NCBI GenBank assembly: GCA_030142905.1
Contig: JASJOG010000461.1
Span: 1 to 64,000 of the forward strand
DNA: 64,000 bases
Source of the DNA: Heliopora coerulea
Taxonomy: Eukaryota; Cnidaria; Anthozoa; Scleralcyonacea; Helioporidae
Reading direction: 5' to 3'
Shown here: positions 24,801 through 35,512 of the stretch, in pieces
Layout: every line of letters starts with the position of its first letter
How positions within the stretch are numbered: position 1 is the stretch's first letter
Notes under the pieces: model-generated
What the model saw: only the letters and a program-made list of their open reading frames with translations
What the model was told of the DNA's origin: nothing
Database searches by the model: none
Translations under genes and position numbers: made by a program

Positions 24801-24887
24801 TACAGGGACCTTGAAAAAGCCCCATAGATCTTGAAAAAACCTGGAAAAGTCCTTGAATTTTACCATGATCTAGGAGAAAAAACCCTG
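21878..24887 (+). mobile_element. hAT transposon, near full length
   Basis: The ends are CAGGGTTCGTACGCC at 21878 and the inverted CTAGGAGAAAAAACCCTG finishing at 24887. Subterminal inverted blocks (TCCCTGGATAGGCTTGTACAG near 22068-22090 against its complement near 24745-24770, and AATCCTTGAATTTT-type blocks) extend the symmetry several hundred bases inward. The 3,010-bp length is usual for an autonomous hAT. I could not find a clean 8-bp target duplication. The single gene inside has one frame break. Confidence 0.82.
22402..24299 (+). pseudogene. hAT transposase with one frame break at the catalytic Asp
   Basis: The protein would cut and rejoin the flanking hAT element. The first ORF starts at the ATG at 22402 (the open frame begins earlier at a TTG) and has a BED/C2H2-like finger at about residues 95-118 (C-N-A-C ... 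H-V-K-S-R-K-H). It ends at a TAG at 23071 directly after Q-L-D, where families of this type have the first catalytic Asp in L-D-G-T-T. The second frame resumes at once with L-G-E-T-L-A-V-V-I-R-F-V and stays open to 24299, so a small deletion of a few bases at about 23071 best explains the break. The end carries the hAT dimerisation motif: W-W-A-A-H, L-P-N-F, I-Q-P-S-S-A-T-A-K-R-V-F-S-L-L-N. The finger resembles that of CGGBP1, a domesticated hAT relative. One lesion suggests recent inactivation. Confidence 0.84.
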
Positions 24888-26085
24888 TTTGTAACTTGAT
24901 TCCGCCCGACAGAAAACATTTAACGAATCTTATAGACTTAAAGTTAACGAATAGACAGTTATTCTACAAACACCTGGACTAGTCCCAGTTTTAACCTGGT
25001 CACAAATCCTTACTAATACTTTTCGTAATAGAAAAACCTAAAATTACTTACAAAGACGTACCTTTAGCTAGAAGAAGCGACGAAGTCCGCTTTTGAGTGT
25101 TGGGTGTTAGAATGGTCTTATTTGTTGTGTAATGTAACTTACATTTGTTCAATTATTGATCTTGTTTACAGCAAACTATCTTGACAACTGGAAATGTATT
25201 TCAGTGCTAAAGGGAGATGGAAAGTCAGCGGATTTCCTCGGCTCGAGCGTACCGAACGGTTTTACTGGTACCTGAGGATCGAGACCCGCCTCATTTGTCA
25301 ACCTTATCCTGGATGTATCGGCTCAAGTGAAAATGGGGACGTGCTATGTGGCTGTCTTCACTCGAACAGCAGAAAACAAACCTACCTTCTGCAAAATGGT
25401 CCACTGATATTCCATAAACAATACGGTTTCTATATTTCTATAAACACCGTCGGGAAATTTTGATAAAATCGTTTCTCTAGATTATGATATGAAATTGAAC
25501 TGACATAAACGCGATGAATGAATAGTGTGTATGATGATGTCCAGTCATTTGTCTGGAATTTTAGCGGACCATTGCGGACAATATTATACGATAGTGATGG
25601 TTTGCAATCAATTGATTGACATTCAAAAGACAGTTTTACGGCGGCCATGTTGGTGCTCCATACAACAGACGTTTATGACATTCCATTATTACAGTTCCAC
25701 AAACATGGCGACCGTGACGTCTCGTGCAAACTTCCAGCTGATTGGTTGTTGATCATAATCCAAGCCAGCAGTTTTGGTGAACGGTCGTATAAAACTAGAG
25801 GAGGCGTGACGGCGAAAATTGGGGTGAAACTGAACGGCGCCATTTTGATGAATTGGGGAGCAAATTGTTCTTTACGAGGCCTTTTTCCGTCTGTTAGAGA
25901 CCCTCGAGGTCGACCAACTGGGTATTTATGACCAAACCAAAAGTAAAATACACGTTGTCTTTGATGTTTCTCAACATATTTTGTATGTAATACACACTCA
26001 AACATTTTAAGAGATGTTTGTCTTCACAGTTGTGATTTCTTTCAATTCCTTTTTAGTACAGAATACAGTGTATCATTTTGGCGAG
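24888..26085. other. No gene seen
   Basis: Sequence between the hAT and the next MITE. A short frame near 25165-25400 on the plus strand has a possible acceptor and plausible composition but contains a stop and no recognisable domain. Confidence 0.4.
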
Positions 26086-26560
26086 ACTGCAGTTTAACGA
26101 TCAACCTTGTCGCTGGTCTTTGTTGCGGGCTCAGTGGCTTAGTGGGCAAGCGAGGCAGCGTTCGGCAAGAAAATTTTGCGTACCAACACGTTCATTTGAT
26201 TATTTGGAACGACAGACAAGGAATACAAAGTTATTTAGTTTCTTATTACCTACATTTAGTAAGGGTTAGAGCATGGGTTTGGTCTTGAAATAATGCTAGA
26301 CGTCGTTGATGAAGGAACAGTGATATTGGTGGGATTTTAACCAGTAAGTGAAGCAGTAAGCCTTTTTCGAGTTGTAAAATCCTGGCAAAGTATTATCTTT
26401 TTTTAAGTTTGTAGATATCTGCATTACCCAACGACATTTTAGGTTCCGTCATGAGAGCACTGAGCTATGCTGTTTAAATTTCCAGTTAAAAAGCTCGTTT
26501 CCTAGTTAGGTGAGCCGACGGCAAGACTAGCGGCAATGTGGGTCAGCTAACTCGACGGGA
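26086..26560. mobile_element. MITE, copy A of a family shared with 42672-43810
   Basis: The ends are inverted copies of a terminus around GACCCACNTTGCCGCTGGT. The right half (26280-26560) aligns with 43505-43810 over its whole length (shared GTGATATTNGTGGGATTTTA, then TTTTCGAGT). No coding capacity. Confidence 0.68.
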
Positions 26561-27590
26561 GCCTGTAAATTTGCTAACGTACTGTACTTAATCTTGCTCC
26601 AGTTTCTTTTATCGTTTTACTTGAGCTACAAACCTGAACCACATTACAATCTGAGAACAAATGAAATGAATGGCAACACCGTAAACATTCGACTTGGACG
26701 TTCATTTAGTTTTAGGACCTCGAGAAAAGTCTCGTGCTTATTTAAAATGGGAAGCTTTATAGAAGGTTAGCGCTGGTATAATTTTAGTCATTTTTAATGG
26801 TAACATTTTCTTTTTAATGAATAACGAAGCAGTAGATAAAAAGTTTGTTCCAATTTACCAGAGAACAAAAAGTAAGTTTGAAGAGTTAAGGCAAAATTCG
26901 TGGACTGTTAAAAATACTTTCCGTAACAGCCGCTCAAAGTTAGTATTTAAGCAAGATGAGTCTGAAGATGATATCCGTCTCACTAAGACTGTTGGCAGGC
27001 TACATCTGGCTGGAAAAATTACCAAATGCATTTAGGGAGTGGATAATTATTCGAAAGTTAGCGCTTGTTTCAAAATCACCCCATCGAGGGAAGGCGCTTA
27101 TTCGAATGTGTCTGGAGTTTGTCTTACCAGGGCCTTTTCATACGTTGCACAGTTGTCGCATTTCATTCATACTGGCTTGGTCAATTAGTCGACGTAAATG
27201 GGTCTTCGTTTCATATGACAAACTGAATTTAGACGCATTTAATCATTTTCCAAATCTTCATACGAACAATGCTCATGACAAAGAACAAAACATTTGATCA
27301 TGGTCTAAAAAGAATGTATATTATAATTTACGCATTTAATACAATGCGACATTACGACGTCTGAAACCAACACGCATTTTAGATGTATCCGTCCGATAAT
27401 GTTGGATAAAACGTCTCTGAAGAATTTAATTCGTTTTATACGTCGCATAACCGTCGCATTAAATCGACTGAACTAAAGTTGTCTGAAATAAATGGGACGA
27501 TTGTGCAACGAATGAAACGGCCCTAAGGAACTTCATTCACAAACCACAACAAAACGAAATCAAACTGATGCAAATTAGAATATTAATTCC
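26561..27590. other. No recognised gene
   Basis: A 72-codon frame at 26817-27035 has fairly protein-like composition but no recognised domain and no second exon. The rest shows no structure I can name. Confidence 0.4.
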
Positions 27591-27593
27591 AGT

Positions 27594-27905
27594 AGCAAAG
27601 CTAAGCATAGCAATTGGTCATGCTATGCAAATATAAAATTTTTTACGATATTTAGATATCAACCAAAGCATATCCATTAACATTTTGTTGCAATTTCTAA
27701 TCATGGTTACCATAACCACTACATCGACGACTAATTGCTGCAATTTTGTAAGGCAACCATTGAGTGAGTGGATGTATGTGGCTTGATACCTGAATATCGT
27801 ATATCATTTTAAGTTTGCATAGCATGATTTTTTGCTGTGTTCAGGTAATTTTAAATTTGGACAGCATGTTCAGTTGCTATGCTTAGTTTTGCCATTGCTT
27901 TCGTC
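27594..27905. mobile_element. MITE at the outer edge of arm 1
   Basis: The left end (GCAAAGCTAAGCATAGCAA) and the right end (TTGCTATGCTTAGTTTTGCC) are inverted copies, with further inner symmetry (CATGCTATGCAAAT against TTTGCATAGCATG). Arm 2 has only the inner part of this unit. Confidence 0.65.
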
Positions 27906-28515
27906 TCGATTCAAATCAAAGTCATCATTATATCTCTATTAACTTTACATTATTATATGGCTGAGCTCGCTATCCGGTCTCTACGCAAAATCACGCACGC
28001 TGATTGGCTGTCTAGCCGTGCCATAAGTTTTTCGTATAGACCGACTAGTTTTGGCGGGGAAATTTCCAAGCTGATTTGAAGAAAAAGAAGCCAGATTCCA
28101 GTAAGTTTTAAAAAAGATTTATAAAAACAACCTACGAAAACAGTAGTTAAATGTTCTCAACGATAATTTCAAGCAGAAAACTAGATGAATAGATGCAAAA
28201 AACCACGAAGAAATAAGTAAAAACAAACAAGCAAACCTAAGCCGCTAACTCACGAACACAAAACTTCGTTAAAAGCGATGAAAAAAGGAACCAAAAGCCA
28301 TATAATAAATTCCTTATTAACCTCGTTTGTTCGGTCTGTACGGGAAAGTATTTGCACAATGTTTTTTTCGCACAGACCTCGCTCCGTCGCTCTGAACAAA
28401 AACCTCGGATAAATACTTTCCCGTGCAGACCTCACTCTCGGTTAGTAAGTAATTAGTATTTTAACAATGACTTTGGTGAGTCGACACGTTAAATACATTT
28501 AACATGTGCTTGATT

Positions 28516-29113
28516 TCATTTTGTTACAGTATCGGATCCAAGTTGCTGATAAGACGAACTTATTCGGATTTCTCCTTGTTTCATTTGTACGTGACCTACT
28601 TGGCCAACCATGTCTTTTCTAACAAGGTTCATGTGCCGCTCAAATATTTCATGACATAGTGATGTCCACAAAATTATAAAAGTCGTCAATATTTTTGGCT
28701 GATGTGTCTTTACTAGCTGATATGAAGACAAGTTCACTTCTGTCCTTCCCATCGAACATTGTGTCCAAGATGTCGCTACAAATTTTTACGCTGTCATCTC
28801 CATTGATCTCCAAGCCCATAACAGCGCCTAAAAAAGGAATTTTCAATTGAACCATGACCAAGAACACACTTTTCCATGAAAATCTAAGGGGTTAGTTACA
28901 CAAGACCGGTACGAATTCAGACAGTTACCAAAGTGAAAATTGTCTGAAGTGTCTATATCTGAGAGCGGAATGAAACTAAAGTCATATTCTGGCAAATATT
29001 TCAGACCGCATTCGGAGTTTTCGATCCCAGTAACAATGCTTTTCTTACTCTGCGCCACATCAATGATTGGTCTGGAGAGATTTTGCGTTTTCAAGATTTC
29101 GTTCTGAGTTCAA
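28516..29113 (-). pseudogene. Unrecognised coding-like region, conserved in both arms
   Basis: I do not recognise a family. On the minus strand a possible acceptor (TTTGAACTCAG) precedes 29113. The first frame reads about 80 residues with L-K-Y-L-P-E-Y-D-F-S-F-I-P-L-S-D and ends in L-D-F-H-G-K. A second acceptor-like tract (CCTTTTTTAG) precedes a piece with G-D-D-S-V-K-I-C-S-D-I-L-D-T-M-F and S-A-S-K-D-T-S-A-K-N-I-D-D-F. The same order is found in arm 2 (53974-54570). The pieces are in different frames and would need splicing across a very short gap, or represent frame breaks. It may be a host gene fragment carried in the duplication. Confidence 0.35.
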
Positions 29114-29360
29114 ATCGGTCAGAACTCATTTGTGTTGGTCCACCACCCCAAATGAGTGAGACCGGTCCGAGCTAATTTTTCGAACCGGTCTGATGTAAAC
29201 TAAAACGTGGATTAAATAAAAGCGATAGTGTTTAATATTTGAATGACGCATAAGCCACGGTATTCATGGAAACGTAATGAGACCGACAGTTGGCATCGAA
29301 ATAACGAGAGAAGAGGAGCTAGGTTTGGGCTACAGAATTGCTGGAAGTTGGTCAAATATA

Positions 29361-29922
29361 CAGGGTGTCCAAAAAAATGTATACACACTTTGAATGATTA
29401 TATTTACAATGTTTATTAAGACATATCTAAGTATTATAACCCAAGTTAAAGAAGACAAGTGTAGAATTTTTTGAGTTATCGTCGGTGTTTTAACTGATGA
29501 CATTTCTGGTCCAGGCACTGCTGATAACGAGGACAGATGGAATTGCAAACATTACGAATTATGATCATTTCATTTGGTATTTGGGTGCATTCTCTTTCAA
29601 TCGCTGTTCTCAACTCATTGATTGCTACAGGTTTTGTGCTACAAACCACATCTTTGACGTATCCCCATAAAAGAACTCCACAGGTGTGAGGTCTGGTGAA
29701 CGTGGGGGGAATTCAATGCTATATCTTCACCCAATCCATCTGTTCGGCATATTTTCTTAAGTTAGGCTATCATATCACGATGGTAGTGGGAGGTGCTCCA
29801 TCTTGCTAGAAATAAAACTCCTCATCTCTAAATTGCTCACGAATGCTTGGCATTCGAAAGAAAGTTTGTTATAGTGAGTTATAATCATTCAAAGTGTGTG
29901 TACATTTTTTTGGGACACCCTG
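29361..29922 (-). mobile_element. Internally deleted mariner/Tc1-type element
   Basis: The ends are inverted copies of CAGGGTGTCCNAAAAAAATG, and TA lies outside each (29359-29360, 29923-29924). Arm 2 has the uninterrupted site with one TA at about 53726, direct evidence of insertion. On the minus strand the interior keeps only the last part of a mariner-type transposase: P-P-R-S-P-D-L-T-P-V-E-F-F-L-W-G-Y-V-K-D, the region of the third catalytic acidic residue, then a tail rich in C and I. The N-terminal DNA-binding part and the first two catalytic residues are missing, so it is non-autonomous. Confidence 0.86.
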
Positions 29923-30473
29923 TATGTTTTTATGCTTATAGTTTTGTTAGTTATTTTTCCTTGATTATGACGCAAATGATTTATGAAAACGGCCACAGCC
30001 ATAGCATTATTAGACATGGAAGGCGTGCACGGTAATGCGACAGGGGCAAATTGAACTCTTTTGCACTTATAAACCGCTGTATTGGATTGACCTGTGGTGA
30101 TTGACTACTGCACGATGCAGTTTGAAAATTAGGCTCAACTGTTATAATTGTTTTCCTTTGAAGTAAAAAAATAGCCCTTTCAGTTTCATAAATGTATTTT
30201 CTTCGATACGTTATAGTACCACCCAAAAGAGAAAGAAATTATCACCATTACTTAATAGAACAGTTTGTTTTTCTGTGGAAATAGTCCTAGAGGAAAGTTC
30301 CTTTCGCACAAAATGGTGGATTTATCGGGGCAAACAACGACCCCTATGCGGGTTGTTCCATTTGGATCTCTGGCAACACGTTGGAGCCCTCATTCTATGG
30401 CCAATAATTCTTTGGCCATAGCTCCTATAAACTGATGAAGAAGGCTGAAGAAATGCGCTTGTTCAGTTGGTAC

Positions 30474-30573
30474 CTTGGTGACAGGCTTCTTTCTCAAACT
30501 GATCACCGAATACACGTTTAGCATCCTCAACTGTCATCTGAACTTGTTTCGTTTGAACAATTCGACATGACGT
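30474..30573 (-). other. Candidate 100-bp exon, unrecognised (arm 1 copy)
   Basis: On the minus strand TTTTCTTTAG precedes base 30573 and GTACCA follows base 30474. The frame is open throughout and reads S-C-R-I-V-Q-T-K, then M-T-V-E-D-A-K-R-V-F-G-D-Q-F-E-K-E. The same 100-bp unit with both splice signals is present in arm 2 (53077-53176). Family not recognised. A following frame (A-M-A-K-E-L-L-A-I-E; T-R-I-G-V-V-V-C-P-D-K-S) lies downstream and is also shared by both arms. Confidence 0.38.
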
Positions 30574-30649
30574 CTAAAGAAAATACAACAGATTATCTAG
30601 TCGATTATTCCCGGTTTTAACTTTTTACCTGCTTGAGATAAACACAAAC

Positions 30650-30909
30650 TATTCTGAACGTAATTTTATTTCTTTAACTGTTAAACAAAATTGACTACAG
30701 AATGTTAGAGTAATGGAAGAGGACAAGCACTGCAGAATTGCTAACTCCGTGGATACATTATCTTTTCCCAGTTTTAAACTGGAAGAGATGTGACCATAGA
30801 GTAACGACTGTTGACATGCTTGCCTCTCCCATTTGTTTGCAAATCTGTGGTCAATTTTTCTTTCATATGTACGCCGGTCAAAGTAATAGAGTTCCACTGA
30901 CCAATGCAC
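30650..30909 (-). other. ORF conserved in both arms, unrecognised
   Basis: About 86 codons are open on the minus strand (F-A-N-K-W-E-R-Q-A-C-Q-Q-S-L-L-Y-G-H, then L-G-K-D-N-V-S-T-E-L), and the corresponding frame in arm 2 (about 52740-53000) is also open. It lies just upstream of the candidate exon at 30573 in the same orientation. No domain recognised. Confidence 0.25.
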
Positions 30910-31382
30910 AGCTGGAAACTGCTTGTCGTGTTTTATTTATCGGTTTTCCCTTTTTGCCTCTACATGGTTTTCCCCAAGAGAAGTGATGAAGAAAGCCTGT
31001 TTGATGTTGCCTGAAAGAAGTTTTAGGTTAGATTTCTTCAGAAAATCGCAAGTGAATTCGAGCATGTTCGATAAAAGCCACAATAAAATCTTTGAGTAAT
31101 TGCCAAGAAATCGACGATGGTTTACACAAATGGAGTCTATATTAAGTGAAAGTAAATCTTCAAGTCTATTAACATGCAGCCTAGAGATTATTGTTATTAT
31201 TGGTACCTAAGATGACGAAAATAACTCTACGCGAGGTCTAGCACAATATTCCTTTCTTTTAAGAAAACCATACTATCACTAAGTTTATTCTTTGGTGCTG
31301 CTCTTCGCCCCAGCGATTCTTATTTCACAATTATTTCTATTCATAATTTGCATTCATATATACATAATACCGTAGTTGTTTT

Positions 31383-33156
31383 ATGTTTTATTCTTTTATT
31401 ATTCATATCGTATTTACTCGAAAAAATTCACATGATGAATTCATGAATATTACTCCTGAAGAAAATAAAGGCATCAAAAGCAAACAAAAGAACGATTCGT
31501 ACAGTGCCAGTCATGGTTCAGACTTAAAGACCAAGCGTAATTGCCTTGATCTGTCTGGAGAAGTTTCCGACATCTACTATGCTGAACAATACCCCAACCT
31601 CGGAGCCAGAAAGATTGCTGAACATTTCAAAACAGGAAGGACGCAGATCCAAACCTTATTGAAAAACAAGGCATCCATTCTTGCTTTGCACGAAAGCAGT
31701 GATGAAAGAAGTCAGGAAAAGCGACGACGAACAGCTAATTACATTTACACCAATGTAAAGAAACCAGTGTGGGAATGGTACAAAATGTGTAGAAAGTCGA
31801 ACATACCAATATCAGAAACAGTGCTTCAAGAACAGGCCCTAATAATCGCAGAAAGATTGCAAATCAAAGGTTTTACCGCATCAAATGGCTGGCTGGAAAA
31901 ATTCAAGAAACAGCATAACGTATGCAGTATGATAGTTACAGGAGAAGAAAACGATGTTAGACCAGAGACAGTTGAAAGTTGGAATGAGAAGGCGCGAGAA
32001 TTTACCAGAAGATGGAAGAAAGAAGACATTTGGAACATGGACGAAACTGGGTGCTTTTGGCACGGTCTTCCCGAAAAGAGCCTCCGTGAGAGAGGGAAAA
32101 GATGTAGTGGTGGCAAAAAAGCTAAGCAGCGTAATACATTGGTATTTTTTGTTAACGCCACTGGGGGAAAGGAAGGTCCTATTGTAATTGGAAAATCTGA
32201 AAAGCCGGGGTGCTTTAAGAATTTGAAGGACAAAAAACGTCAGTGTAAGTGCAGTTACTTTTCAAACAACAAAGCCTGGATGAATGCTTGCATCATGAAG
32301 GAAGTTTTGTCGAAACTCAATCAACGATTAAAACGAAGTAACAGACACATTTTGTTGTTCATCGATAATACCCCTTGTCATGCGGAATACTTGAACGATA
32401 GCTTTTCGAATATAGAAATAGTGTTTTTGCCTAAAAATACGACCTCCAAGACTCAACCACTTGATGCTGGTATCATTTCTAATTGAACCACTTGATGCTG
32501 GTATCATTTCTAAGTGGAAGGTGAAATACAAAAAAGGATTACTTCGATATGTGTGTGGTCAAATCGACGGATCGAACAGTACAAGTGATGTTGTAAAGTC
32601 TGTCAATCTGCTGATGTCAATGGAATGAGGAGGACAAGCGTGGGACGAAATATTCTCTGATACAATCCAGAAATGCGTCAAAAAGACTGGATTGTGTCCA
32701 GACGAATTAACTGTAGAGGATGACCAGTTTGAAGGGGAAGAATTGTTAGATCTGCAGTAATTGGTGAGTGGAATCCACGAATCATGTAGTACAGAAGATT
32801 GGATCTCAGCCGAAAATGATCTTGAAATTTGTGCTGGATACATTGATAGTTCTGACCCGAACTGGAGGAAAATAGTTCGCAATGAATTATTAGAAGAAAA
32901 CCGTGAAGATTCACCCACTTCACCCATGGCGCTCTCAGTAAGTGATGATGAATATAACCAGGATTTTAAAGAATCCGAAATCAAGTCATTGACGGCGGCT
33001 ATAGGACATGCTGAGGAACTGCGCTGATCTGCGTTGTATCACGGCTACGAGGAACTTGCGTCGTCTATTTCGAGGACGAACGACTTGCTTTGCACTTTAA
33101 AACTCACTGCACCACGACGACAAATGCAGATTGGAGACTATTTTAAGCCAGCCTAG
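31383..33156 (+). pseudogene. Tigger/pogo transposase, arm 1 copy
   Basis: A CENP-B-related DDE transposase. From 31383 the open frame gives 367 residues (an ATG at 31443 is an equally good start). Residues 55-100 are the psq helix-turn-helix (A-R-K-I-A-E-H-F; R-T-Q-I-Q-T-L-L), 115-185 the second CENP-B DNA-binding domain, then the DDE domain with D220 (W-N-M-D-E-T-G), D328 (L-F-I-D-N-T-P-C-H) and D361 (T-Q-P-L-D-A-G), 32 residues between the last two. A 31-bp tandem duplication (32457-32518) then brings a stop (TGA 32484) and shifts the frame. The rest of the protein is readable to 33156 with two more stops, and ends in R-Q-M-Q-I-G-D-Y-F-K-P-A. The right terminus is at 33414 with TA; no left terminus was found in either arm. 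Confidence 0.85.
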
Positions 33157-33329
33157 CTGACGATATCATTATTCATGAATCGAACGTTGATTTTTGTTTC
33201 GTGTGGTTTTCTCAACTTACAAATGATTTGTTGTTAGTTGTTTTTTTATTAAAAGCTACCGTGTGTTCTTGTTAATGACTGGTAAATTGATTAAAATTAC
33301 CGAATTCCGACACACCCACGTTCGACTCT

Positions 33330-33414
33330 TGGCATGCCTCTATTAAGCGGCCACCTCTATTAAGGGGCCCCATTGTCATACCCCGAGGGTGGCCGCCTAC
33401 TGGAGGTTCGACTG
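33330..33414 (+). mobile_element. Right terminus of the arm 1 Tigger
   Basis: GGTGGCCGCCTACTGGAGG and GTTCGACTG end at 33414, followed by TA. Inverted inner blocks (AGCGGCCACC and GGTGGCCGC) surround CCCCGAGG. It is the same type of end as at 3378-3406. Confidence 0.7.
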
Positions 33415-33491
33415 TATATAGTTATATGTTACATATAGAGGTATATATACATATAGAGTTATACACATAATGATAGTTTCATACGTATATA

Positions 33492-33818
33492 GTGATAGTT
33501 TTACGAACAAATTTCAATTTCAAAGCCATCCCAGAACGTAACGTCTGTGTATCAGTGTTTTCGAGCAATGGAATGAGAAAAATTGATTGGTCGGTTGTTT
33601 TCGACATGAACAAAAACAAACTTATCGTAACAGTCGATAGACCAGACGGGAACCGTAATTTAGTTAGAAATATTGAAGCACAGCAACTACTTTTCAAAAG
33701 TGCCATAGTGAATGAAACACATATGGAGAAAATTAGTATAGAAATATTTAATTCACTGACGTTTCCTTGTGCACCTTATTTAACAATTATTCACCGAAAG
33801 CGAAATAAATGTTGTTGA
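33492..33818 (+). other. ORF conserved in both arms, unrecognised
   Basis: A frame of about 108 codons (F-K-A-I-P-E-R-N-V-C; I-D-W-S-V-V-F-D-M-N-K-N-K-L-I-V-T-V-D) is matched by an open frame of about 85 codons in arm 2 (49722-49979, minus). The shared part lacks stops in either arm. It lies just outside the Tigger terminus. No family recognised. Confidence 0.3.
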
Positions 33819-34344
33819 AAGATCTCCGAGAAGAAGTCGAGGGGACTATTCAATAATATTCACTGAGCCACAGGCGAATAATTGTTTTAGTATAATTAAA
33901 CAGGCGATTATTTGAAAGAAAGTCTCCTCGGTATTATTTTCAAAGCTACCCACTGTCTTGTTTCTGAGTCTTTACTGTTATATTCACCTGTAGGTGATCA
34001 TTGAGATTTATGACGTATATTGCTAGCCAATTACCACGCGGGATTTTTGATAATCACCTGTGTAATTATAATAAAACATCTCCAGAGTGTGATTAGGATT
34101 AATATTTTAAAGTATCTCGACTTAAGTGTGTAGGTTATTTACAAAAACATATGTGACTATAAAGTAGTGACGCAACTAGGCAAGTGGGGATCTTTGGGAT
34201 AGATTACTTGGTGGTCCCTGCCCTATCCAGGTCGATACCAACGATACAGAAGACATATGGGTGACAATTTGAAAGTATTAGGTAAAGTCGTGTTTAAAAT
34301 CCGGTAAAGCACTTCTGGCGTTTTTTTCAAAAATTACAAAAGCG

Positions 34345-34623
34345 CAGGGGCGGACTGGGCTCGAAACTTTTACCGGGAAGTGTTGTGAGCGTCCCCTCAT
34401 CAGTATTTTGGGAAAAGAAGTACGTTTAGAAGAGTTCGGGGGCGTGCTTTCCCGGAAAATTTTGAAATTTAGAGTCTCAGAAATGCTATTTCCTGCATTC
34501 TGAGGGATGATTTTTAAGAAATCTGAAGGATGTAAAATGTTATGAAAATGGCCCAGCGGTCCTCAGATCGACCGGCCCACCAGGAATACCCCATATGTGC
34601 TCCATATGACTAGTCCGCTACTG
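34345..34623. mobile_element. hAT-type MITE with perfect 8-bp target duplication
   Basis: The element begins CAGGGGCGGACTGGGC and ends with the inverted CTAGTCCGCTACTG. CAAAAGCG is repeated exactly on both sides (34337-34344 and 34624-34631), the 8-bp duplication typical of hAT. Arm 2 has only the left part plus the left copy of CAAAAGCG. Confidence 0.82.
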
Positions 34624-34631
34624 CAAAAGCG

Positions 34632-35285
34632 ATTGCTATTCACTTTTATTCTTAAAATGACGCATGAATTGCCTAATGTTATTCAGTTCAAAATGTTATG
34701 TTAGCACTGACTACTTATTTGCGGAATACGTAAGCCGCGCAGTACAGCATTAGAGTACAAGAAATCGAATTAATGTACAGAATTTCTCGGTAATGTTTGG
34801 GGACTTCCAGTGAAAATTCTCACGTGCGTTCATTCTCATTCTTTGGTAGATCTCTCATCCATACTTAGATCAATTACTGAAGAGACAGCGGGTCAGACTT
34901 TTGCCTGAATGTGACAGTTCAATCTTGCTGCAAACTGTAAAAACTTTGAAACTTTATTCAAGAAAATTCATGCCGTCATGACATGATGATGGTGTTAATG
35001 ACGTCAAAAATACTAAGGAGGACCAGGGCCTTCACCCATCCTTTCCACCCTGTTGTTGCTCCATTGAATGCACAAAAAAAAATAGAGTATGGCGGTTTCA
35101 TCGTAACTTAAATGCTATTCGTCCAGCAATATTTTCTTCAGCCACCCGGAGGATCATTACCATAACAAGCCACTTCACTTTCAGCTAGTACGGTATATTT
35201 ATTTTGACCAAAAGTTAAATAAATGCCATTTAAAAGACCAACTTCAATTTTAAGTTACTCGTTTTCGTTAACAAGTATAAGTTAC
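34632..35285. other. No gene seen
   Basis: AT-rich spacer sequence without recognisable structure. Confidence 0.45.
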
Positions 35286-35512
35286 TAAGGTACATGAACG
35301 ATTTTCAAGCTCGATACTCAGAAAATGATTTCTGAGCCCCAGAAGGGGATCGAACCCGCAATGTTCTGAATTGAATTTGCACCTTAGTTCACCATCTGGG
35401 GTCTCGGTAGCTCAATGGTTAGAGCGTCCAACCGGTTATCAGAAGGTTGCGGGTTCGATCCCCGTCTGGGGCTCAGAAATCATTTTCTGAGTATCGAGCT
35501 TGAAGATCGTTC
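35286..35512 (+). repeat. tRNA-derived SINE-like repeat with inverted partial copy
   Basis: A tRNA-like head at 35401-35472 has box A (TAGCTCAATGGTTAGAGC), a good T arm (GCGGG TTCGATC CCCGT) and an acceptor-like pair. It is followed by a short palindrome (TCAGAAATCATTTTCTGA) and a conserved tail. To its left is an inverted copy of the tail and T arm only (35305-35365). A leader TTTGCACCTTAGNTCACCATCTG precedes the head here and at 40.5 kb. Confidence 0.68.

Larger units (their letters stand above)
27642..34392 (+). repeat. Arm 1 of a large inverted duplication
   Basis: The whole segment matches the complement of 49088-55452 apart from four local events: a 562-bp mariner present only here; a 31-bp tandem duplication at 32457-32518 only here; an insert of about 320 bp with about 95 bp lost only in arm 2; and small substitutions. 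Removing these accounts for the length difference (6,751 against 6,365 bp) to within about 20 bp. It contains exon-like pieces on the minus strand and a Tigger transposase on the plus strand. Confidence 0.9.

Noticed and set aside
21870..24895. 8-bp target duplication around the hAT element
   Set aside because: Flanks GTATTGTA and TTTGTAAC do not match, so no duplication is claimed.
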